Counted from the first letter of the stretch, positions 7,710 through 17,044 are shown. The stretch: DNA of 34,391 nucleotides from Kiloniellales bacterium (GCA_028280455.1 JANQLT010000070.1:1-34391), one strand, 5' to 3'. Numbers and translations: made by a program. Notes: generated by a model from the letters alone, not told the origin.

Positions 7710-8060
7710 TCAGCGGGCGGCGATGATGCTGATCTCGACGCAGAAGTCGGGGCTGGCGAGCTGCGACTCGACGCAGGCGCGCGCCGGGGTCTCGCCCTCG
7801 ACCACCCAGGCGTCCCAGACCTCGTTCATCTCGTTGAAGCGCGCCATGTCGGTGATCCAGATCGTCGCGCGCAGGACCTTCCTCTTGTTGCTGCCGACCT
7901 CGGCCAGGTAGCCGTCGATCCGCTCGAGGATGTCGCGGGTCTGCTCGGCCATGGTCCCGCCGGGCGCGCCGCTCGCGACCTGGCCGGCCAGGTAGACGGT
8001 GTCGCCGTGGATGACGATTTGGCTCATGCGATCGCCGACGTGGCGCCGTTCGATGCTCAT
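7710..8060 (-). CDS. Rid family (YjgF/YER057c/UK114) enamine/imine deaminase
   Basis: A 116-residue protein of standard Rid size. It hydrolyses reactive enamine or imine intermediates to ketoacids and ammonia in the cytoplasm. The substrate-carboxylate arginine of the PAR(S/A)CVE motif is present at R94 (TPARACVE), with VEI near residue 109 as in active family members. ATG at 8060 is preceded by GGGGAG; the frame is open to 8222 through the end of the SDR gene but that is overlap without a start signal. It lies 31 bases after the SDR gene and upstream of dadA, whose imino-acid products are the obvious substrates. Which Rid subfamily it belongs to cannot be fixed by eye. Confidence 0.9.
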   Translation of the reverse strand: MSIERRHVGDRMSQIVIHGDTVYLAGQVASGAPGGTMAEQTRDILERIDGYLAEVGSNKRKVLRATIWITDMARFNEMNEVWDAWVVEGETPARACVESQLASPDFCVEISIIAAR

Positions 8061-8091
8061 GTTTCGCTCCCCAGAAGTTGGCTTTGCTTGT

Positions 8092-8775
8092 CTAGAAGGT
8101 CTCGACCCAGGGCCGCAGCTCGACCTCCCAGGTCCAGGCGCTGCGGTGCTGGCGATGGACATGGAGGTAGGTCTCGGCGATGGCCTCGGGCTTGAGGCTC
8201 TTGTCGCTGCCGTCGTCGGCACCGGCCAGGATGCCGCCGTCGATCACGAAGTGGGCGACGTGGATGCCCTTGGGCTGCAGCTCGCGGGCCATCGACTGGA
8301 CCAGGCCGCGCAGGCCGAACTTGCCCATGGCGAAGGGCGCCGAGCCGGCGTAGCCCTTGACGCTGGCCGAGGCGCCGGTGAACAGTATCGAGCCCTTGCC
8401 GGCCGGGATCATCCGCTTGGCCGCCGCCTGGCCGACCAGGAAGCCGCCGAAGCAGGAGATCCGCAGCGACGTCTCGACGGCCGCCGGGTCGAGCTCGACC
8501 AGCGGGCCCCGGGTCCGGAAGCTGGGGTTGTAGACCACCAGGTCGGGCGCGGCGCCGGCCGCGTCCAGCGCGGCGAAGAGCGCTTCCACCGAGGCCGGGT
8601 CGCCGGCATCGCAGGCGTGGCTGCTGGCGCCGGTCTCGGCGGCCAGCTCGGCCAGCTTGTCGGTGTTGCGGGCGGCCAGGGCCACCTTCATGCCGTCTTG
8701 CGCGCAGAGCCGGGCCAGGGCGGCGCTCAAGCCGCGCCCGGCGCCGACGATCAGCGCGCGCTCCTGCTCGCTCAT
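8092..8775 (-). CDS. SDR-family oxidoreductase lacking the catalytic tyrosine
   Basis: A 227-residue short-chain dehydrogenase/reductase fold protein. The N-terminus VGAGRGLSAAL is a Rossmann dinucleotide motif. The active-site segment keeps TGAS (Ser near 136) and the lysine K152, but the position of the catalytic tyrosine in YXXXK is Phe148 (FAMGK). Downstream, LVQSMARELQPKGIHV is typical of the family. A group of alphaproteobacterial and other SDRs with this substitution exists, so it is probably genuine rather than a sequence error, but classical dehydrogenase chemistry is doubtful. AAGGAG lies nine bases before the ATG at 8775. It is 33 bases after the DksA-like gene and 31 bases before the Rid gene, probably one transcript. 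Confidence 0.88.
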   Translation of the reverse strand: MSEQERALIVGAGRGLSAALARLCAQDGMKVALAARNTDKLAELAAETGASSHACDAGDPASVEALFAALDAAGAAPDLVVYNPSFRTRGPLVELDPAAVETSLRISCFGGFLVGQAAAKRMIPAGKGSILFTGASASVKGYAGSAPFAMGKFGLRGLVQSMARELQPKGIHVAHFVIDGGILAGADDGSDKSLKPEAIAETYLHVHRQHRSAWTWEVELRPWVETF

Positions 8776-8808
8776 GGCCTTGAACTCCTTACTTTTGGGG
8801 CCGGGTCT

Positions 8809-9174
8809 CTAGTGATGGCCGGCCGAGCTGCGCTCGGCGCAGTCGACGCAGAGGCTCACGGTGGGATCCAGTTCCAGGCGCGCCGCGGGGATCGGCTCGC
8901 CGCAGCTCAGGCACCAGCCGTAGTCGCCCTCCTCGAGGCGCTTCAGGGCGGCGTCGATCCGGTGCAGCTCGCCGTCCCGCCGGCGCTCGGTGTCCTTGGC
9001 CATCTCCTGCTCCTGCAGGGCGTCCATGCGGCTGAGCCGGCCGACCCGGCTCTGGTCCAGCTCGACCGGCCGGCGCGCGGCGGCCGTCCCGCGGCTCAGG
9101 CGGCTCAGCTCCTCGCGGCGTTCGAGCAGACGGTTTCGGATCACCTTGGGCTTATGGCGGGCGCCATTGACCAT
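8809..9174 (-). CDS. DksA/TraR-family C4 zinc-finger protein
   Basis: A 121-residue protein from the ATG at 9174; the frame is open to a TTG at 9207, with no good ribosome site for either. The N-terminal coiled coil contains LDQSRVGRLSRMDAL, a hallmark of short alphaproteobacterial DksA-like proteins. A four-cysteine zinc finger follows: C88-X2-C91-X17-C109-X2-C112, with the YGWCLSCGE and CVDC signatures. DksA relatives bind the RNA polymerase secondary channel and modulate promoters, often with ppGpp. The acidic residues at the coiled-coil tip of true DksA cannot be assigned by eye, so a regulatory role is inferred from family. It heads the run of minus-strand genes toward dadA and is divergent from prfC. 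Confidence 0.9.
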   Translation of the reverse strand: MVNGARHKPKVIRNRLLERREELSRLSRGTAAARRPVELDQSRVGRLSRMDALQEQEMAKDTERRRDGELHRIDAALKRLEEGDYGWCLSCGEPIPAARLELDPTVSLCVDCAERSSAGHH

Positions 9175-9312
9175 GGTGGAAGCATAGCAGAAATCCGGCC
9201 CCGGCAAGCCCCGCCAGGGGGGCGAGCGGGGCGAGGGGAGCGGCGAGGGGGCAGCATTTCGTAAACCCTTTGATATCAGGCTGCTTGGGGATTACATGAG
9301 CGTCATCCCCCG

Positions 9313-10976
<1,664 letters not shown>

Positions 10977-10977
<1 letters not shown>

Positions 10978-11465
10978 TGTCGGGCAAGCCCCTCGCCGTC
11001 GAGCCGGCTGCGGTCGAGCCGTCAGCCGTCGAGCCGGCCGGCATCGAGCAGACGGGCGGCTCTGCGCCGGGTCGCTCGGCGTGGCTGTCGCGGCCGCTGC
11101 TGATCCTCTTCGGCTGGCTCTGCGTCGCGCTCGGCTTCGTCGGCATCTTCCTGCCGCTCTTGCCGACGACGCCCTTCATTCTCTTGGCGCTCTGGTGCTT
11201 CGCGCGCTCCTCGCAGCGCTTCCACGATTGGCTCTACCACCACCCGCGCTTCGGCACCCTGGCCCGCAACTGGCGCAACTACGGCGTCGTGCCGTTTCGC
11301 GCCAAGCTTCTGTCGGTCGCCATGATGTCCTTGAGCCTCGGCATCATGATCCACAACGAGGTCGACTGGCGCATCGTCGTGGTGGTCGGCGCCGTGCTGG
11401 TCGTCGTCGCGAGCTGGCTGGTCAGCCGCCCCAGCCGCCCGCCGGGTGGCGAGAGCCTGCTCTAG
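10977..11465 (+). CDS. DUF454 (YbaN-like) inner membrane protein
   Basis: A 162-residue membrane protein. The family motif is clear: GWLCVALGFVGIFLPLLPTT followed by PFILLALWCFARSS and FHDWLYHHPRFG. Three to four membrane spans lie at about residues 40-75 and 108-145. The N-terminus carries a short tandem repeat of VEPAA/VEPSA/VEPAG (residues about 7-23), encoded by nearly identical 15-base units, which is low-complexity and probably cytoplasmic. The ATG at 10977 shares an A with the prfC stop and is preceded by GGCGGAGG. The molecular role of DUF454 is not known. The coupling to prfC is not one I recognise as widespread. Confidence 0.9.
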
Positions 11466-11513
11466 CGTTCGGCGCGCTTTCGCGGCCGACGGGCCCGTCG
11501 TAGGCTGCCGGCC

Positions 11514-12572
11514 ATGCAGATCCTCTACTCGGATGCGCACAAGGCGCATCATCCGCAGCATTTCGTCGTCTCCGGCGCGCGCCGGCCGAGCCCGGAGGTG
11601 CCGTCGCGGGCCGAGAGCCTGCTGAGCGCCGCGCGGGCTGCCGGGCATCCGGTGGTCGAGCCGGCGCCTTGCGGCCTGGGGCCGATCGCCGCGGTGCACA
11701 GCGCCGAATACCTGGACTTCCTGGCCCATGCCGCCGAGCGCTGGGCGCGCATCGAGGGCGCCTCGCCGGAGGTCGTCGCCAACGTCCATCCCAACGGCCG
11801 GACCGTCGGGCCGGGGCGCGGCGGCTATCCGGCCAACGTGGTCGGCCAGGCCGGCTACCACAGCGCCGATACCGCCTGCCCGATCTCGGCCGGCACCTGG
11901 CCGGCCGCGCAGGCCGCCGCCGCCTGCGCGGTGCAGGCGACGACCCTGGTGCTGGACGGCGCGCCGGCCGCCTACGCGCTCTGCCGGCCGCCGGGCCATC
12001 ACGCCTTCGCCGACATGGCCGGCGGCTTCTGCTTCCTCAACAACAGCGCCATCGCCGCCGAGCTCTTCGCCGCGCCCGGCCGGCGCGTCGCGGTGCTCGA
12101 CGCCGACGTCCACCACGGCAACGGCACGCAAGGCATCTTCTATGCCCGCGGCGACGTGCTGACGATCTCGCTGCACAGCGACCCGGCGCGCTTCTATCCC
12201 TTCTTCTGGGGCTATGCCGAGGAGCGCGGCGAGGGCGCCGGGCTCGGCGCCAACCTCAACCTGCCGCTGCCCAAGGGCACCGACGACGAGGCCTTCCTGG
12301 CGGCGCTCGAGCGCGCCCTGCGGCGGCTCAAGAGCTTCGCGCCGGAGGCCCTGGTCGTCGCGCTCGGGCTCGATGCCCACGAGGACGATCCCTTCAAGGG
12401 CATGGCCATCACCACCGCGGGCTTCGGGCGGATCGGCGCCGCCATCGGCGCGCTGGGCCTGCCGAGCGTCCTGGTCCAGGAAGGCGGCTACGACACCGGC
12501 CGGCTGGGCGAGAACCTGGTCAGCTTCCTGGCCGGCTTCGAGGCCGCTCACCCGGGCTTCCCTTCAGGCTAG
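11514..12572 (+). CDS. Histone-deacetylase-family amidohydrolase (acetylpolyamine amidohydrolase-like)
   Basis: A 352-residue zinc-dependent deacetylase of the arginase/deacetylase fold, expected to remove acetyl groups from acetylpolyamines or related small amines in the cytoplasm. The key blocks are visible: CRPPGHHA with the catalytic His pair (near residue 163), DADVHHGNGTQ with zinc-ligand Asp and His (near residue 198), LGLDAHEDDP with the second Asp ligand (near 285), and the C-terminal EGGYDTGRL with the transition-state Tyr. The insert HSDPARFYPFFWGYAEE matches the acetylpolyamine amidohydrolase subgroup better than acetoin-utilisation AcuC. ATG at 11514 lacks an obvious ribosome site. 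No polyamine genes are adjacent. It ends 30 bases from a convergent diguanylate cyclase. Confidence 0.92.
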   Translation: MQILYSDAHKAHHPQHFVVSGARRPSPEVPSRAESLLSAARAAGHPVVEPAPCGLGPIAAVHSAEYLDFLAHAAERWARIEGASPEVVANVHPNGRTVGPGRGGYPANVVGQAGYHSADTACPISAGTWPAAQAAAACAVQATTLVLDGAPAAYALCRPPGHHAFADMAGGFCFLNNSAIAAELFAAPGRRVAVLDADVHHGNGTQGIFYARGDVLTISLHSDPARFYPFFWGYAEERGEGAGLGANLNLPLPKGTDDEAFLAALERALRRLKSFAPEALVVALGLDAHEDDPFKGMAITTAGFGRIGAAIGALGLPSVLVQEGGYDTGRLGENLVSFLAGFEAAHPGFPSG

Positions 12573-12582
12573 AGCTGAAGGG
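12560..12582. terminator. Stem-loop between the convergent deacetylase and GGDEF genes
   Basis: CCCTTCAG at 12560-12567 pairs with CTGAAGGG at 12575-12582 around a 7-base loop that contains the deacetylase stop codon. No uridine run follows on either strand. A second CTTCAG at 12594-12599 could compete for pairing with CTGAAG. It may end both transcripts weakly. Confidence 0.35.
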
Positions 12583-12602
12583 CGAAACGTAAGCTTCAGA
12601 AA

Positions 12603-13634
12603 TTACTGAAGATCGGTTTCGGTCAGGACGCGGTTGCGGCCGCTCTGCTTGGCGGCATAGAGCGCCGCGTCGGCGCGCGAGACGAAGTCGCTCAGATCCT
12701 CGCCCTTGCGGTAGAGCGCGGCGCCGATGGAGACGGTCACCTGGCCGTAGTCCTCGCCGCTACCGCGCCGGGTCATGGTGCAGCCGGCCAGCTTCTGGCG
12801 GATCTTCTCGCCGACCAGGGCCGCCTGCTGCAGGTCGGTGCGCGGCAGGATGACGCCGAACTCCTCGCCGCCGTAACGCGCCGGGCTGTCCCGGCCCTTC
12901 AGGGTCTGCACCAGGGTGCGGGCGACCAGCTTGATGACCTGGTCGCCGATCTGGTGGCCGAAGGTGTCGTTGAAGCGCTTGAAGTGGTCGATATCCAGCA
13001 TCAGCAGGGAGAGCGCTTCGCCGTCGTCGCCGGAGACGCGCGATTCCTCCTCCAGCTTGCTGTCGAAGGCCCGGCGGTTCGGCAGATTGGTCAGGCCGTC
13101 GGTCATGGTCTCCTTCTTGACCGCGTCCAGGCGCTCGTGCAGCGAGCCGATCCGCTTCGAGGACTGCGCCAGCTTGCTCTCCAGCGCCTGGTTCCGCTCG
13201 TCCATGACCCGGCACTCGCGGATGATCCCGTCGATCATCGCCTGCAGCTCGTCGGCGTCCTCGGCCGAGCCGACCGTGTCGGTCAGCGCCGAGATCGTGT
13301 CGCCGAAGGCCTGCGCATCGCTGCCGGCCGTCTCCAGGTCGGCGCGCGTGCGCTCGAGCAGCTCGCCCATCTCCTGGTCGGTGTGCTCGATGGACTGGAC
13401 GAACTGGACGCTGCCGAAGAAGCGCTCGTAGAGCACCTCGTTGCGCTGCTCGGTCATCGGCCGGCCGGCTTCGATGAGCTGGTCGATGGCGCTGGTCAGG
13501 TCCGGATGGACGCCGCTGTGGTAGGCGTACCAGAGTGTGAAGTTCCGCGGATGAGGCGCGATGTCCAGGCGCTCCATGGCGCGTACCGCGGCGGCGGCGC
13601 AACGAAGCGTCTGCGAGAATTCCTCGCCTTGCAT
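12603..13634 (-). CDS. Diguanylate cyclase (GGDEF domain)
   Basis: A 343-residue cytoplasmic enzyme making c-di-GMP from two GTP. The N-terminal about 165 residues are helical, contain the HPRNFTLWYAYHSG segment seen in a group of alphaproteobacterial cyclases, and end in a coiled coil. The GGDEF domain follows, with TDGLTNLPNRRAF, LDIDHFKRFND and the active site GGEEF at residues 255-259, so it should be active. The RXXD product-inhibition site is not intact: the position reads KGRD (K246 to D249), with Lys instead of Arg. No membrane span or recognised sensor domain is visible. It is divergent from the rhodanese gene and about 2.2 kb from the pilus locus; c-di-GMP commonly controls attachment, but a link is inferred only. 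Confidence 0.95.
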   Translation of the reverse strand: MQGEEFSQTLRCAAAAVRAMERLDIAPHPRNFTLWYAYHSGVHPDLTSAIDQLIEAGRPMTEQRNEVLYERFFGSVQFVQSIEHTDQEMGELLERTRADLETAGSDAQAFGDTISALTDTVGSAEDADELQAMIDGIIRECRVMDERNQALESKLAQSSKRIGSLHERLDAVKKETMTDGLTNLPNRRAFDSKLEEESRVSGDDGEALSLLMLDIDHFKRFNDTFGHQIGDQVIKLVARTLVQTLKGRDSPARYGGEEFGVILPRTDLQQAALVGEKIRQKLAGCTMTRRGSGEDYGQVTVSIGAALYRKGEDLSDFVSRADAALYAAKQSGRNRVLTETDLQ

Positions 13635-13854
13635 GGTCTCGTTCCCGGGAAGCCGATCCTCAGCCGATCAGTCTAGGCGAGGGGTCTTGCTGCAAGGTTA
13701 AGCAGTCGCCGGCCGCGCCGCCGGCGGGCCCGCTTGCTGCGCTGCACAAAGATTTTGTCGCGCCGGCCGCGGGTCTGTTAGTCTCCCTGGCTTTCGAGGT
13801 GGCGGCTTGCAAAGTCGTGGCGGCGCTTTTTGGCGCGATACCGGAGGATCGGCG

Positions 13855-14283
13855 GTGGCGAACGGAGAGCCCTACGCGGGCGATGTGGATCCGCAGGCGG
13901 CCTGGCAGGCGCTGAGCGAGGACCCCGAGGCGGTGCTGGTCGATGTCCGCACCGACGCCGAATGGCGCTTCGTGGGCATCCCCGACCTGAGCCCGCTCGG
14001 CAAGCAGGCGGCCCTCGTCGAATGGGTCTCCTACCCGGGCCTGGGCCGCAACCCGGGCTTCGTCGAGCAGGTCCGGGCCGCCGGCGTCGGCGAGGGCCAG
14101 AGCGTCTACCTGATCTGCCGCTCCGGCCAGCGCTCGCGCGACGCGGCGATCGCCCTGACCGCGGCCGGCTTCGCCCGCTGTCTCAACGTCTCGGAGGGCT
14201 TCGAGGGCCCGATGGACGAGGCGGCGCATCGCGGCAGCATCGCCGGCTGGAAGGCCCGCGGGCTGCCCTGGCGCCAGAGCTGA
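13855..14283 (+). CDS. Rhodanese-like sulfurtransferase
   Basis: A 142-residue single-domain rhodanese. The start is the GTG at 13855, seven bases after GGAGG at 13843-13847; the open frame reaches back to a TTG at 13807 without a ribosome site. LVDVRTDAEW is the family's N-terminal signature and the active-site loop is CRSGQRSR with the persulfide cysteine at C88. Such proteins carry sulfane sulfur to acceptors. It is 18 bases upstream of metZ, so the two are probably cotranscribed, and delivery or handling of reduced sulfur for homocysteine synthesis is plausible. The divergent spacer 13635-13854 has a weak promoter candidate (TTGTCG at 13755, TTAGTC at 13778). Confidence 0.9.
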   Translation: MANGEPYAGDVDPQAAWQALSEDPEAVLVDVRTDAEWRFVGIPDLSPLGKQAALVEWVSYPGLGRNPGFVEQVRAAGVGEGQSVYLICRSGQRSRDAAIALTAAGFARCLNVSEGFEGPMDEAAHRGSIAGWKARGLPWRQS

Positions 14284-14301
14284 TCCGAGGGAGAGCCTGA
14301 C

Positions 14302-15534
14302 GTGAGCGCTTCAGACAAGCCGCGGCCGGCCGGCCGGCCGGGCTGGCGCCAGCAGACCGAGCTGGTGCGCGGCGGCCAGGTCCGCGGCCCCTTCGACGAG
14401 ACCGCCGAGGCGCTCTACCTGACCTCGGGCTACGTCTACGGCTCGGCGGAAGAGGCCGAGGCGGCCTTCAAGCAGGAGATCGACCGCTTCGTCTACTCGC
14501 GCTACGGCAACCCGACGGTCGGCATGTTCGAGGACCGGCTGCGCCGCCTGGAGGGCGCCGAGGAATGCCGGGCGACGGCCAGCGGCATGGCCGCCGTCTT
14601 CGCCTCGCTGATCTGCCAGCTCAAGGCCGGCGACCGGGTCGTCGCCTCGCGCGCCCTGTTCGGCTCCTGCGAGTTCATCATCGCCCAGATCCTGCCGCGC
14701 TTCGGCATCGAGACGGTGCTGATCGACGGCACCGACCTGACGGCCTGGGAGCAGGCCCTGGCGCCGGGGGCGGCCTGCGTCTTCCTGGAGACGCCCTCCA
14801 ACCCGACCCTCGAGGTGATCGACCTGGCGGCGGTGGTCGAGCTGGCCCACGCGGCCGGGGCCCGGGTCATTGTCGACAACGTCTTCGCCAGCCCGGTCCT
14901 GCAGAAGCCCCTGGCGCTCGGCGCCGACATCGTCGTCTATTCGGCGACCAAGCACATCGACGGCCAGGGCCGCTGCATGGGCGGCGCCATCCTGGCCAGC
15001 AAGGCCTTCGTCGACGAGCACCTGGTGCCGCTGATGCGCCACACCGGCCCCTCGATGAGCCCCTTCAATGCCTGGGTCCTGGTCAAGGGCCTCGAGACCT
15101 TGTCCCTGCGCATGGCGGCGCATTGCGACAACGCCGTGAAGGTCGCGCGCTATCTGGAGGGCCGCGGCGGCATCCGGCGGGTGCTCTACCCGAGCCTGGA
15201 GAGCCATCCCCAGCGCGCCCTGGCCCAGCGCCAGATGACCGGCGGCGGCTCGATCGTCGCCATCGAGCTGGAGGGCGGCAAGTCGACGGCCTTCAGGTTC
15301 CTCAACGCCCTGCGGCTGGTCGACATCTCCAACAACCTGGGCGACGCCAAGAGCCTGATCACCCACCCGGCGACCACGACCCACCAGCGCCTGACGCCGG
15401 AATCGCGCGCCGAGCTCGGCATCACCGATGGCCTGTTGCGGCTTTCCGTGGGCCTGGAGGATGCGGACGACCTGATCGAGGACCTCGAGCAGGCCCTGAC
15501 GACCAGCGGCGTGACGGCGATCGCCGCGCAGTAG
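14302..15534 (+). CDS. metZ: O-succinylhomoserine sulfhydrylase
   Basis: A 410-residue PLP enzyme of the Cys/Met metabolism family that makes homocysteine from O-succinylhomoserine and sulfide in methionine biosynthesis. The PLP lysine is K217 in SATKHIDGQGR, a motif form typical of MetZ rather than MetB or MetY. Other family marks are YSRYGNPT near residue 65, ETPSNPTLEV near 163 and the IDGTDL segment. Length fits MetZ. The GTG start at 14302 has GGGAGAG about seven bases upstream. The rhodanese gene lies just before it. Two dispersed palindromic repeats follow its stop codon. MetZ annotation is favoured; a related gamma-synthase cannot be excluded without alignment. Confidence 0.92.
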   Translation: MSASDKPRPAGRPGWRQQTELVRGGQVRGPFDETAEALYLTSGYVYGSAEEAEAAFKQEIDRFVYSRYGNPTVGMFEDRLRRLEGAEECRATASGMAAVFASLICQLKAGDRVVASRALFGSCEFIIAQILPRFGIETVLIDGTDLTAWEQALAPGAACVFLETPSNPTLEVIDLAAVVELAHAAGARVIVDNVFASPVLQKPLALGADIVVYSATKHIDGQGRCMGGAILASKAFVDEHLVPLMRHTGPSMSPFNAWVLVKGLETLSLRMAAHCDNAVKVARYLEGRGGIRRVLYPSLESHPQRALAQRQMTGGGSIVAIELEGGKSTAFRFLNALRLVDISNNLGDAKSLITHPATTTHQRLTPESRAELGITDGLLRLSVGLEDADDLIEDLEQALTTSGVTAIAAQ

Positions 15535-15537
15535 GCT

Positions 15538-15702
15538 GCAGGGAAACGAACCGCCCCCTCACCCAGCTCCGGCTAGGCTCGGCTGCGCCTCGCCAAGCCT
15601 GCTCATCCCTCTCCCCCGTCGGGGGAGAGGGCCGTGGAGGCTTAGCGAAGCCGGAGGCTGAGCTTAGCCGGAGCTGGGTGAGGGGGCGGTTCGTTTCCCT
15701 GC
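15538..15702. repeat. About 160-bp inverted-repeat element, family 2, copy A
   Basis: Outer arms GCAGGGAAACGAAC (15538-15551) and GTTCGTTTCCCTGC (15689-15702) are perfect complements. Next inward are CCCCCTCACCCAGCTCCGGCTA and its complement near 15665-15687, then a central CCCTCTCCCCCGTCGGGGGAGAGGG hairpin written here only as a description of positions 15606-15630. A second copy lies at 34215-34368 in the opposite internal orientation. It follows metZ directly and lies between convergent genes, next to the 130-bp element. Confidence 0.9.
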
Positions 15703-15740
15703 GGCAACGCGCCGGCGCTGCCGCCCCATCCGCTCGGACT

Positions 15741-15870
15741 CTAGAGCGATTTCCGCTCACGCGGAATCGCGGCACCGGCCCGCTCCCCCTCCCGGCCACC
15801 CACGGCAGTATCCTATCGGGTGGCCGGGAGGGGGAGCGGGCCGGTGCCGTCCGATCGGAGGACGCTCTAG
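15741..15870. repeat. 130-bp dispersed palindromic element, copy 2
   Basis: Same length and orientation as the copies at 6115 and 31877, with a few changes: GCGATTTCC at the left arm, GGAGGACGC at the right arm and TATCGGG for TATTGGG in the loop. The inner stem CTCCCCCTCCCGGCCACCC is unchanged. It lies between convergent metZ and the TadE-like gene, and its right-hand CTAG (15867-15870) forms the TAG stop of the TadE-like gene. Confidence 0.93.
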
Positions 15871-16451
15871 TTCAAGGTCGAGAGGTCGCCGCGGCGCGGC
15901 TTGCGCACCGCCAGGTGCGTGATCACGCCGGGATCCAGGATCTTGTCCAGGAACATCGGCTCGAAGTCGAAGAAGACCTCGGCGACGATGACGTTCTCGC
16001 CTTCGCTGACCGTGAAGCCGGTCGGCAGGCTGGCGACGGCGCCGGCCGTGCTGCCGATCGCGCTGGTCGCCGACAGGCTGCCGCCGCCCGTGTGCTGCCA
16101 GTCGATGCGGGCGACGTCGCCGGCGACCCGGCTCATGGAGGTGACGATCACGTGGCCGTCGGTCGACAGCGTGAAGGGCAGCACGAGCTCGCTCGCGGCC
16201 GAGAACATGCTGTCGATCTGGGTCGCCGAGATGCTGGTCGGCCGCGACACCAGGTCGGCCATGGTCGAGGCGGCCCGGTCGAGCTTCTGGTGCAGCAGGA
16301 TGTAGCGCGCCGTGTCGAAGCAGCCGAGCGTCAGAATCAGCAGGATGGGCACCGCGAAGGCCATCTCGATGAGGATCGTGCCACGCCGATCTCCCAGGAA
16401 GCTGCGCGGGCGCAGCAGGCTTCCGATCGAGAGGGCCAGGCTACGGCTCAT
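15867..16451 (-). CDS. TadE-like pilus pseudopilin (second of two)
   Basis: A 194-residue minor pseudopilin for the Tad/Flp pilus. A basic leader (residues 1-23) ends in RRGTILIEMAFAVPILL, a TadE-type prepilin motif with the conserved Glu and a hydrophobic helix to about residue 45. The helix is followed by a soluble C-terminal domain with no recognised motif. Like other TadE/TadF proteins it is probably cleaved by the prepilin peptidase and sits at the base or tip of the pilus. Its ATG overlaps the stop of the preceding TadE-like gene by four bases (ATGA), so they are coupled. The TAG stop is supplied by a 130-bp palindromic element. Whether it is best called TadE or TadF cannot be decided by eye. 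Confidence 0.85.
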   Translation of the reverse strand: MSRSLALSIGSLLRPRSFLGDRRGTILIEMAFAVPILLILTLGCFDTARYILLHQKLDRAASTMADLVSRPTSISATQIDSMFSAASELVLPFTLSTDGHVIVTSMSRVAGDVARIDWQHTGGGSLSATSAIGSTAGAVASLPTGFTVSEGENVIVAEVFFDFEPMFLDKILDPGVITHLAVRKPRRGDLSTLN

Positions 16452-17044
16452 GTGGCGCCTCCGGTGGGATCCCAGGGCTCGTTGCGCACGGCGATCGAGG
16501 CCGTCAGGTCGAGCTTGCCGTCGTCGCCGCCGAAGACCTTGAAGATCGGCGTCATGAACTCCCACTCATAGTCGATCTCGTAGAGCACGATCTCGCCCGC
16601 GCCGCCGGTGCCGGCGGTGCCGGTGTCGGTGTCCCAGGTGCCGTTGCCGTTCCAGTCCGTGAAGCTCTCGCCGGCGTCGAACACGCCGTTCGAATTGGCG
16701 TCTTCGAAGGGCTCGGCGGCGTTGATGTGCGTGTAGTCGTCATAGACCTTGAAGGTCACGTTCGAGGTTGAGAGCTGCACCAGACCGTGGGTGTGCTCCT
16801 GGACGATGGCGACGAGCTGGTCCTCGATCGTGCCGGAGGCGGGGGTCTGCCCGGTGATGCCGTAGCGCGACGCCTCGCGTAGCCCGCCCTCGGTCAGCAC
16901 GGAGACGAACAAGACCATGGCGACTTCGATCACGCCGGCCATCATCAGGACGAAGACGGGGATCGCGAGGCCGAACTCGAGCGCGCTAGCCCCGGACTTG
17001 CAACGAAGAAATCCCTGCATCCATTTCTTCTTAAGTCTCTGCAT
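16448..17044 (-). CDS. tadE: TadE-like pseudopilin with an EF-hand-like calcium-binding insert
   Basis: A 198-residue pilus minor subunit. The leader is basic, and KSGASALEFGLAIP near residues 17-30 is a TadE prepilin motif with Glu and a hydrophobic helix to about residue 50. Unusually, the soluble domain carries two adjacent DXNXNG loops: DANSNGVFDAGE at residues 115-126, a complete EF-hand loop with acidic or amide side chains at positions 1, 3, 5, 9 and 12, and DWNGNGTWD starting at residue 130, which lacks the final Glu. A Gly/Thr-rich turn follows. Calcium binding is likely. ATG at 17044 follows AAAGG; a second in-frame ATG is at 17020, just before the prepilin motif. It is divergent from tadD and coupled to the next pseudopilin gene. 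Confidence 0.88.
   Translation of the reverse strand: MQRLKKKWMQGFLRCKSGASALEFGLAIPVFVLMMAGVIEVAMVLFVSVLTEGGLREASRYGITGQTPASGTIEDQLVAIVQEHTHGLVQLSTSNVTFKVYDDYTHINAAEPFEDANSNGVFDAGESFTDWNGNGTWDTDTGTAGTGGAGEIVLYEIDYEWEFMTPIFKVFGGDDGKLDLTASIAVRNEPWDPTGGAT

Noticed and set aside
11000..11050. VEPAA-type 15-base tandem repeat in the DUF454 gene as a phase-variable tract
   Set aside because: Only three imperfect units; the unit is a multiple of three and would not cause frameshifts.
14565..16571. 668-residue plus-strand open frame through metZ, both repeats and the tadE-like genes
   Set aside because: It crosses three unrelated features in a non-coding frame and reads through palindromic repeats.
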